Assembly (NCBI RefSeq): GCF_902459555.1
Contig: NZ_CABPSM010000008.1
Span: 124,001 to 188,000, forward strand
Direction of reading: 5' to 3'
Length of the DNA: 64,000 nt
DNA from: Pandoraea horticolens
Lineage (GTDB): Bacteria > Pseudomonadota > Gammaproteobacteria > Burkholderiales > Burkholderiaceae
Each line of letters opens with the position of its first letter. Position 1 is the stretch's first letter. The notes beneath the pieces are model-generated. The model was given only the letters and a program-made list of their open reading frames with translations. It was not told the DNA's origin and did no database searches. Position numbers and translations under genes: made by a program. Shown one piece after another: positions 57,948-64,000 of this stretch.

Positions 57948-58040
57948 CAATTTCGCACGATAAAGATTTGAGGAAAGATTCGTGATTTCAAGTGCTTGGG
58001 AGATAGACGGCGGACCGGAGCCGGCCCGCCGGGAGGTGCA

Positions 58041-58742
58041 TCAAAGGGTATCGGACACCGGCTTTCGGGGGCGGCCACGCGTTAGCGGACTCACCCGGCG
58101 ATTCGCGGCGAGCGACATGCGCGCCTGATACTCGGGGCCGCCGAGCAACCACCCTTTTTGCGTTGCTGTACGCAGTGCGTCGATCTCATGCGGTGGCAGC
58201 GGAATCGAGAACCCCTCTGCGTAAGCGCGCTGACGTTCGAACGGCGTATTGCCGAGCGCCCAGTACAGCGCGTGGTCCGTCACCAGGCTGTCGACCGTGA
58301 GGCCGACGTGATGGTTGTAACTCGACCACACGTAATTACCTGGGGCGTCTACCAGACCTGCGCGTACCGGATTGAGCTCGACATAACGGCTCGCCAGCAG
58401 CAGATAGTGTTCGGCCTCGATCACCGTGGCGCGATACCGGCCTTCCCACAGGGTGCCGGTGCGGTGGTGGCGACGGTTGAAATACAGCACGTAATAGCGG
58501 CCGACCGCCTGCAAGGTTGCCGGCAGACTGCGCTCGTCGGACGGCGTAGCGACCAGATGCAGATGGTTCGGCATCATGCACCACGCGTGAATCGCCAATC
58601 CGTTGGCGCGCGCCGCGTCGCGCAGCCGGTCGTGGAATACGCGGCGGTCTTCATCGTCCACGAAGATTGCTTGCCGGTTATTGCCGCGCAGAATGACATG
58701 CTGCGGTTGGCGCGGAATAAAAAGTCTCGGTAATCGGGCCAT
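58041..58742 (-). CDS. REP-associated tyrosine transposase (RAYT, Y1/IS200-like)
   Basis: A 233-residue single-strand transposase-like protein. HVILRGNNRQAIFVDDEDRR, MMPNHLHLVATPSDERSLP (the HUH motif HLH), and LWEGRYRATVIEAEHYLLLA then SRYVELNPVRAGLVDAPGNY are typical; the nucleophile Tyr should be in the SRYVELNP block. The C-terminal part (RTATQKGWLLGGPEY and NRRVSPLTRGRPRKP) is the usual RAYT tail. It appears intact. Such genes are usually single-copy and may drive REP-like repeat spread. Confidence 0.93.
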   Translation of the reverse strand: MARLPRLFIPRQPQHVILRGNNRQAIFVDDEDRRVFHDRLRDAARANGLAIHAWCMMPNHLHLVATPSDERSLPATLQAVGRYYVLYFNRRHHRTGTLWEGRYRATVIEAEHYLLLASRYVELNPVRAGLVDAPGNYVWSSYNHHVGLTVDSLVTDHALYWALGNTPFERQRAYAEGFSIPLPPHEIDALRTATQKGWLLGGPEYQARMSLAANRRVSPLTRGRPRKPVSDTL

Positions 58743-58871
58743 GCTTGTTTAAATGTAATTCTTTAAAGCTCGACATCACGATTCACGAGAGAGTTTTATC
58801 TCGAAAAATCTCTTTAAATACTGATATCCAGCCAAACCCGTTAATTCGTGCAAAAGCTCTAGATCCGGCAA

Positions 58872-58899
58872 TTGCGCCATGAAATCCCAAGCGCATAAT
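58872..58899 (+). promoter_or_regulatory. Possible promoter of the first ompW-like gene
   Basis: TTGCGC (58872-58877) and CATAAT (58894-58899) with a 16-bp spacer, about 40 bp before the first OmpW start. Reasonable but not consensus. Confidence 0.4.
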
Positions 58900-58939
58900 G
58901 CACCGAAAAATAAATAAATAATCTTGGGAGGATAGACAA

Positions 58940-59788
58940 ATGACAACTCGAACCTATCGGTTCGCGGCGCGCCTTTGCGCGCTCGGATTCGGCATTTCCC
59001 TGGCGTCCACCAGCGCCATTGCCCAACAAGCCGGCGACAACGTCGTCAACCTCGGATGGTTTCACATCGCCCCGCAAGACTCCAGCAAGCCGATGACCAC
59101 CAGCGTCACTCAGGAGGGTCTCACACCGGCCCTGGTGCCGTCGAACTTCACTTCTCCCGGCAGCGGCGCGAAGGTCAGCAACGCCGACACGCTCGGGCTT
59201 GTCGTTACCCACTTCTTCACCGACAACATTGCCTTGCAGACAGTGGCCGGTGTTCCCGCCAAATTCAAGCTCACGGGTCAGGGCGTGATCGCACCGCCAA
59301 GCATCGCCGGCGCGCTTACGAGTATCGACCTCGGCGTGGCGCAAAACAACCCGATTGTGCAAAGCGTTCGCCAATGGAGTCCGGCGCTCGTGCTGCAATA
59401 TTACTTCGGACAAGCCAATTCGTCGTTGCGCCCTTTTCTGGGTGTCGGTGTGAGCTACACGTTCTTCACGAACGTCAGTCTCAATCCGAATTTCGAAGCG
59501 GCACTGAATCAGAATTTCGGTAGCGTGCTTGCATTGACTTCCGGGCATAACGGGCCAACGAGCGTTGAAGCGAAATCGTCGGCGTCGTGGCAACCGGTTT
59601 TTAACGCCGGCCTTTCCTACGCCTTCGACAAACACTGGGTCGCGAGCGCATCGGTCTCCTACTTGCCACTCAAAACCACCGCGAACATCAAGATCAAGGC
59701 GCAGGACGGAACGGTTCTCTCGTCATCGGACGCCGAAATCAAGCTGAATCCGATTGTGACCTTCGTATCGCTCGGCTACAAGTTCTAA
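58940..59788 (+). CDS. OmpW-family outer-membrane protein (first copy)
   Basis: 282 residues. Signal peptide ends at ASTSAIAQQ; the mature protein starts with the OmpW pattern GDNVVNLGWFHIAP and contains DTLGLVVTHFFTDNIALQTV, VLQYYFGQANSSLRPFLGVG and IVTFVSLGYKF with C-terminal Phe, as expected for an eight-stranded beta-barrel. GGGAGG precedes the ATG. OmpW proteins pass small hydrophobic molecules. It has its own terminator. Confidence 0.94.
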   Translation: MTTRTYRFAARLCALGFGISLASTSAIAQQAGDNVVNLGWFHIAPQDSSKPMTTSVTQEGLTPALVPSNFTSPGSGAKVSNADTLGLVVTHFFTDNIALQTVAGVPAKFKLTGQGVIAPPSIAGALTSIDLGVAQNNPIVQSVRQWSPALVLQYYFGQANSSLRPFLGVGVSYTFFTNVSLNPNFEAALNQNFGSVLALTSGHNGPTSVEAKSSASWQPVFNAGLSYAFDKHWVASASVSYLPLKTTANIKIKAQDGTVLSSSDAEIKLNPIVTFVSLGYKF

Positions 59789-59846
59789 AACTCAGTGTGC
59801 GGGACGCAAAATGCGTCCGGCATGTCGGACTCCGCAGTGAATTCCC

Positions 59847-59879
59847 AAAAGCGTGCCTGACGTATAAGGGCACGCTTTT
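59847..59879 (+). terminator. Intrinsic terminator after the first OmpW gene
   Basis: AAAAGCGTGCC (59847-59857) pairs with GGCACGCTTTT (59869-59879), followed by CTTTCG. Clear rho-independent shape between the two OmpW genes, so they are separate units. Confidence 0.85.
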
Positions 59880-60056
59880 CTTTCGTCCAGCGCTTTTTTC
59901 TAGGGGCATTCCATGATTCGATGCGCGGAAACAACACCTTTAGAGCGCGGCCTCCAGACTCTTGCTATCCGGCGTTTTGCACGGTCGGCATAATGGCCCT
60001 GAATTTCATTTAACGGAATTCTCAACAATAAAGAATCTTGAGCAGGAGACGAATCG

Positions 60057-60806
60057 ATGAAGTTGAAGCATTTGACAATTGCTGCCGCAGCCATGCTGAC
60101 GGCATCGGGGGCCACCTTCGCACAGCAAGCTGGCGATAACGTTATCAACCTTGGCTGGTTCCATCTCTCGCCCCAGGTCTCGAGTAAGCCGCTGAATGTG
60201 ACGGGATCGACCGTACCTGGCCTGGCCAATGCGTTGAACAGCCGCCTGGGCAACACCGGCGCACAGGTGGACGACGCCGACACGGTGGGCCTCACGGTTT
60301 CCCACTTCTTCACCGACAACATCGCCGTGGAAGCTGTGCTCGGCCTTCCGCCGAAGTTCCGCCTGTACGGCCAGGGTAGCCTTGCGTTGCCGGGTGGAGG
60401 CTCGCTCGCCTCGGCCAAGCAGTGGAGCCCTGCGCTGTTGCTGAAGTATTACTTCGGCCAGGCAAACGACAAGTGGCGCCCGTTCCTGGGTATCGGGGCC
60501 AGCTACTTCTTCTACTCGAACATCGAACTCACGCCGGGCTTCCAGTCGCTGGCCAGCAATGCGCTGACCCTCGGCCCCGGCGGCAACACGACGGCAAGTC
60601 TGACCAATTCGTGGGCTCCGGTCTTCAACGCCGGTATCAACTACAACATGGACAAGCATTGGACGCTGGCTTTCTCGGTGTCGTACATCCCGGTCAGCAC
60701 GACGGCCAAGCTGACGACGACTCGCGGTCCGATCACGACGACCAGCGAAGCCAAGGTCAGACTGAACCCGGTGGTGACGTTCCTGTCGCTGGGTTATCGC
60801 TTCTAA
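60057..60806 (+). CDS. OmpW-family outer-membrane protein (second copy)
   Basis: 249 residues. Signal peptide ending ASGATFAQQ, then GDNVINLGWFHLSPQ, DTVGLTVSHFFTDNIAVEAV, LLKYYFGQANDKWRPFLGIG and VTFLSLGYRF. It is a paralogue of the preceding gene, shorter in the extracellular loops. GCAGGAG precedes the ATG. Both genes probably arose by tandem duplication. Confidence 0.94.
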   Translation: MKLKHLTIAAAAMLTASGATFAQQAGDNVINLGWFHLSPQVSSKPLNVTGSTVPGLANALNSRLGNTGAQVDDADTVGLTVSHFFTDNIAVEAVLGLPPKFRLYGQGSLALPGGGSLASAKQWSPALLLKYYFGQANDKWRPFLGIGASYFFYSNIELTPGFQSLASNALTLGPGGNTTASLTNSWAPVFNAGINYNMDKHWTLAFSVSYIPVSTTAKLTTTRGPITTTSEAKVRLNPVVTFLSLGYRF

Positions 60807-60844
60807 CCAGCCTCGACGCGTCGAAAGACGCGTCAAGCGGTTCC

Positions 60845-60871
60845 GAAAACGCCGCCTCGCGCGGCGTTTTC
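60845..60871 (+). terminator. Intrinsic terminator after the second OmpW gene
   Basis: GAAAACGCCGC (60845-60855) pairs with GCGGCGTTTTC (60861-60871) around a 5-nt loop, with T-rich sequence after. Confidence 0.85.
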
Positions 60872-61076
60872 TCATTTCTGGCAACAACGTAGGCGTCTTC
60901 TCACACGATCTTCAGCAAACACACCGCAACTTTCTTTCTTCCTCCACTGTCTCTGAAGGTGTACGCACGCGAACTGCCGCGCCATAATGGCTGTTCGCCT
61001 CAGGGTTCCACCGGCGTCGGCCCAACCAGGGTGCATCGAACGCCGCATTTCAATACCACCTTTTGGGAGTCTGAAA

Positions 61077-61454
61077 ATGGGAATTACCTCGAAAGCGGAA
61101 ACAGTACTCAACAGCGGTCTGGAAGATGCGCGCTATGCCGGACGACGTGCGGCGCGCGCAGCGCGTCTGGCAAACGGCGATGTTTCGGCGCGTGTGCGCG
61201 ATCTGCTGGACGATCTTGAGCACGCCCTCTCCAACGCCAAATCGGCTTCGGATGTTGAGGCCCTGCGAGCCGAAATCGGCGACAAACTCCGGCAGGCGCG
61301 CAGCGACTTCGGCGATGTGCGTGCCAACCTGCGCCGCCGCGCCAACGAAGTCTGGGAGGAAGCCGACGGCTACGTGCACGAACGTCCGTGGCAGACCTTG
61401 GGCGCCGTAGCCGCCGTGGCGCTGGTACTCGGTTTCATCGCGGGACGCAGTTGA
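61077..61454 (+). CDS. DUF883 (ElaB/YqjD-like) membrane-anchored protein
   Basis: 125 residues: a long charged alpha-helical region (about 10-95; DVSARVRDLLDDLEHALSNA and ALRAEIGDKLRQARSDFGDV) and a C-terminal membrane anchor (PWQTLGAVAAVALVLGFIAG). Related E. coli proteins bind ribosomes at the inner membrane in stationary phase. ATG 61077 has GGGAG about 9 bp upstream. Confidence 0.92.
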   Translation: MGITSKAETVLNSGLEDARYAGRRAARAARLANGDVSARVRDLLDDLEHALSNAKSASDVEALRAEIGDKLRQARSDFGDVRANLRRRANEVWEEADGYVHERPWQTLGAVAAVALVLGFIAGRS

Positions 61455-61539
61455 TCGTTCCCGGCAAGGCATTGCACACGTCCGGGTTTTCCGTCTGACG
61501 AAGCGATCCAGATTCTCGTCGGCACGGCCAGGATGAAAG

Positions 61540-61559
61540 CAGCCGGCAAATGCCGGCTG
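61540..61559 (+). terminator. Terminator between the DUF883 gene and dgt
   Basis: CAGCCGGC (61540-61547) pairs with GCCGGCTG (61552-61559) around a 4-nt loop, followed by TTTCGTTTTATT. It lies between the two convergent genes and clearly serves the plus strand. Confidence 0.85.
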
Positions 61560-61584
61560 TTTCGTTTTATTCCCTCACCGGGCC

Positions 61585-62721
61585 TCAAAGCGTGGGCTCG
61601 ATCGTGAACAACCTGCGGTATTCCTTGATGGCGTAACGATCCGTCATCCCAGCGACGTAGTGCGCGATCCAGCGCGGCTGATCCTCTGCATTCCCGGCGC
61701 GGTAATTCGGTGGCAGCAAGCGGGGATCAGCAAGGAAAGCATCGAACAGCTCCTGAACGATACGCTGCGCTTTCGCGGCCATGCGCATGACAAGGTAGTG
61801 CCGATACAGGTTATCGAACAGGAACCGCTTGAGGTGTCCTGCCTGCTCGCGCATCTCGCTGCTGAAAGCCACTAGCGGCCCAGCGCCGCGCACGTCATCC
61901 ATCGAGGACGGCGAAGCGTCCGTCACACGTTGGCGTGTGGTCGTAATCAGGTCGACGATCAGTGCGTTGATGATCCGTCGCGTTGTTTCATGCACCAGCC
62001 GCCGACCGGAAATCTCCGGCCATGCTAACCGTGCTTCAGCGCAGTAGCGCTTCCAGAGCGGTACGTCGTCAAGCTGATCGAGTGACAGCAAACCTGAGCG
62101 CACGCCGTCGTCGATATCGTGATTGTTGTACGCGATCTCGTCGGCGAGATTGGCAATCTGCGCCTCGATGCCGGGCTGGCGTCCCTTGAGGAAACGTTCG
62201 CCAAGCTCGCCCAAGCCTCTCGCATTGGCGCGGGAGCAATGCTTGAGAATGCCTTCGCGGGTCTCGAAACAGAGGTTCAGACCGTTAAAGCCGCCGTAAT
62301 GCTCCTCGAGTTCGTCGACAACGATCAGGCTTTGCAAGTTGTGCTCGAACCCGCCGTGGTCCTGCATGCAGGCGTTGAGCGCGTCCTGTCCGGCGTGGCC
62401 GAAGGGGGTGTGCCCCAGGTCATGCGCCAACGCTATCGCCTCGATGAGATCTTCGTTGACGCGCAGATTCCTCGCGATCGACCGGCCAATCTGCGCGACT
62501 TCCAGACTGTGCGTCAGACGCGTGCGGAACAGATCGCCCTCGTGATTCACAAAGACTTGCGTCTTGTATTCGAGCCGGCGAAATGCGGTCGAATGAATGA
62601 TGCGGTCGCGGTCGCGCTGAAAGTCCGTGCGCGTCGTGGATACCGGCTCCTTGAACCGCCGCCCGCGTGACGCGCTGGAGCGCGCCGCGTAAGGGGCAAG
62701 CGACGCTTCGTAATCGATCAT
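61585..62721 (-). CDS. dgt: dGTPase (deoxyguanosinetriphosphate triphosphohydrolase-like)
   Basis: A 378-residue HD-domain enzyme that cleaves dNTPs to deoxynucleoside and triphosphate. [40 protein letters not shown] (metal His) and [20 protein letters not shown] (HD pair) are conserved. Follows aroB by 16 bp, a conserved neighbour pair in Burkholderiaceae. Confidence 0.95.
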   Translation of the reverse strand: MIDYEASLAPYAARSSASRGRRFKEPVSTTRTDFQRDRDRIIHSTAFRRLEYKTQVFVNHEGDLFRTRLTHSLEVAQIGRSIARNLRVNEDLIEAIALAHDLGHTPFGHAGQDALNACMQDHGGFEHNLQSLIVVDELEEHYGGFNGLNLCFETREGILKHCSRANARGLGELGERFLKGRQPGIEAQIANLADEIAYNNHDIDDGVRSGLLSLDQLDDVPLWKRYCAEARLAWPEISGRRLVHETTRRIINALIVDLITTTRQRVTDASPSSMDDVRGAGPLVAFSSEMREQAGHLKRFLFDNLYRHYLVMRMAAKAQRIVQELFDAFLADPRLLPPNYRAGNAEDQPRWIAHYVAGMTDRYAIKEYRRLFTIEPTL

Positions 62722-62737
62722 CGCCAGCCCTCCGTCC

Positions 62738-63814
62738 TCAAGTATTGGCGCGCAAGGTAGCGCGAAGTTCGGCGTCGGGAACGCTCGTCATGAACGCCTG
62801 CCCCAGCCGGTTAAGCAGCACGAAGCGGATGTCCCCGCCTTCCGCCTTCTTGTCGACCCGCATCAGAGCGATATAGCGATCTTCCCCGAGGTCCGGCCCC
62901 TTCACTGGCAGCTTGGCCGCCGTGACCAGCGCCTTGATACGCGACAGGAGGGCTTCGTCGATGAAGCCCAACCGAGCCGACAGATCGGCGGCCATCACCA
63001 TACCGCATCCCACGGCTTCGCCATGCAGCCATTCGCCGTAGCCAAGCCCGGCTTCGATGGCATGACCGAACGTGTGGCCGAAATTCAGCGTAGCACGCAG
63101 GCCTTGTTCACGTTCGTCGCTGGCGACGACTTGTGCCTTGATCTCGCAGGAACGCTGCACCGCATAAGAGAGCGCCGCCGTATCGCGGGCATTCAATGCG
63201 TCGATACTCGCTTCGATCCAGTCGAAGTACTTTTCATCGGCAATCGCGCCGTGCTTGATGACTTCTGCCATCCCGGCCGCCAACTCACGCTCAGGTAACG
63301 TGGACAACGTGCCAATGTCGGCGAGTACCGCGCTCGGCTGCCAAAACGCCCCGATCATGTTTTTGCCGAGCGGATGGTTGATGCCCGTCTTGCCGCCGAC
63401 GGACGAATCCACCTGCGCGAGCAACGTCGTCGGCACTTGCACGAAGGGAACACCCCGCATGTAGCAGGCGGCGGCAAACCCCGTCATGTCGCCGACGACA
63501 CCGCCGCCCAGCGCGATGAGTGTAGCCTTACGGTCCGCCTGCGCCCCCAGCAGCGCGTCGAAAATCAGATTGAGCGTCTGCCAGTTCTTGTGTGCCTCTC
63601 CATCGGGTAGCACTGCGGTGACCACGCGCTTGCCGAGTCGTTGCAACGTTGCTGCGACACGTTCCGCGTAAAGCGGGGCAACGGTCGTGTTCGTCACGAT
63701 CACGGCGTGCGTGCCACGCACATGCGGCGCGAACAGGGCTTCCTGCGTAAGCAGGTCGGTGCCGATGTGAATGGGGTAGGCGCGCTCGCCGAGATCAAGT
63801 TTGAGGGTAATCAT
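62738..63814 (-). CDS. aroB: 3-dehydroquinate synthase
   Basis: A 358-residue NAD/metal enzyme, second step of the shikimate pathway. [60 protein letters not shown] (metal His) are conserved. ATG 63814 ([18 protein letters not shown]) is chosen; an ATG 15 bp upstream is possible. Confidence 0.96.
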   Translation of the reverse strand: MITLKLDLGERAYPIHIGTDLLTQEALFAPHVRGTHAVIVTNTTVAPLYAERVAATLQRLGKRVVTAVLPDGEAHKNWQTLNLIFDALLGAQADRKATLIALGGGVVGDMTGFAAACYMRGVPFVQVPTTLLAQVDSSVGGKTGINHPLGKNMIGAFWQPSAVLADIGTLSTLPERELAAGMAEVIKHGAIADEKYFDWIEASIDALNARDTAALSYAVQRSCEIKAQVVASDEREQGLRATLNFGHTFGHAIEAGLGYGEWLHGEAVGCGMVMAADLSARLGFIDEALLSRIKALVTAAKLPVKGPDLGEDRYIALMRVDKKAEGGDIRFVLLNRLGQAFMTSVPDAELRATLRANT

Positions 63815-63849
63815 GCCGCTTGTTGTCATGTTCAGCGATATCGGCGGAA

Positions 63850-64000
63850 TCAGCGAGGAAGCGTGTCGGGTGCGGGTGTCGCAGGTGTCGTCTGCGGCGC
63901 ATCCTCGCGACCGGCTTGCGCGGGATCCCCGTCGCTGCCGTCCGCCTGCCCTGTCATGTCGTGCGCTACATCGTGCGCGACGTCGCGAGCCTCGGCTTGC
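63850..64000 (-). CDS. C-terminal end of a protein, probably shikimate kinase (partial)
   Basis: The minus-strand frame from the right edge ends [12 protein letters not shown] at the TGA (63850-63852). About 49 residues are visible, acidic and Ala/Pro-rich, with no motif. The call rests only on position: aroK precedes aroB in nearly all betaproteobacteria, and its C-terminus is often extended. The gap to aroB is 35 bp. Confidence 0.45.
   Translation of the reverse strand, partial: QAEARDVAHDVAHDMTGQADGSDGDPAQAGREDAPQTTPATPAPDTLPR

Larger units (their letters stand above)
57663..58040. other. Intergenic region between gltB and the RAYT gene
   Basis: 378 bp without a gene. The left part should hold the gltB promoter. 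The right part contains two GGGGTCA-type repeats 50 bp apart (see separate entries) and is AT-rich. Confidence 0.6.

Overview
The window is GC-rich and gene-dense, with the operon architecture of a betaproteobacterium of the family Burkholderiaceae. The his operon runs murA-hisG-hisD-hisC-hisB-marC-hisH and then hisA-hisF-hisI-hisE to tatABC. The mla operon is uninterrupted, petABC is followed by sspA-sspB, and thiO-thiS-thiG-thiE sits behind a TPP riboswitch. Pandoraea is my best genus guess, but that is inference from gene order and protein similarity by eye; no search was run.

Layout. 1-3.5 kb: the end of an iron-dependent alcohol dehydrogenase, then a wrecked zone in which two decayed insertion sequences (IS481-like and IS3-like) bracket an AT-richer alpha/beta hydrolase gene, followed by gene relics. 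3.5-6.2 kb: a Tat-exported DUF1254/DUF1214 protein and an AraC-type regulator. 6.4-10.4 kb: a 3-hydroxybutyrate module in which a PAS-containing sigma-54 activator diverges from a GntP permease and 3-hydroxybutyrate dehydrogenase; a good -24/-12 promoter and two matching palindromes exactly 120 bp apart lie between them. 10.5-10.8 kb: tRNA-Thr(UGU) with a 19-codon relic of a phage-type integrase beside it. 10.9-15 kb: sspB, sspA and the cytochrome bc1 genes. 15.3-19.7 kb: mscL, a Nif3-like protein, a DegS/HtrA-like protease and an alkaline-phosphatase-fold protein of unknown role.

19.8-38.6 kb is one long minus-strand block: mlaFEDACB, an ABC exporter, a BolA-like gene, murA, the his genes, a small membrane protein, a HIT protein and tatABC. 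Apparent intrinsic terminators (34386-34411 and 25047-25086) probably cut it into at least three transcription units. 38.9-45.2 kb: an acetyltransferase, the riboswitch-controlled thiamine genes (with ThiE fused to a degenerate N-terminal domain) and an SbmA-like ABC transporter. 45.3-51 kb: an SDR plus an MFS transporter, then a convergent uronate-oxidation operon (MFS transporter, uronate dehydrogenase, SMP-30 lactonase). 51.4-57.7 kb: glutamate synthase gltB-gltD. 57.9-64 kb: a RAYT (REP-associated) transposase with repeats, two tandem OmpW porins, a DUF883 protein, dgt, aroB and the end of what is probably aroK.

I found no CRISPR array, toxin-antitoxin pair or defence island. The most attractive leads are the ALP-fold protein between htrA and tatC, the secreted four-cysteine protein translationally coupled to hisD, the two-domain ThiE, the sigma-54 control region, and the integrase relic at tRNA-Thr.
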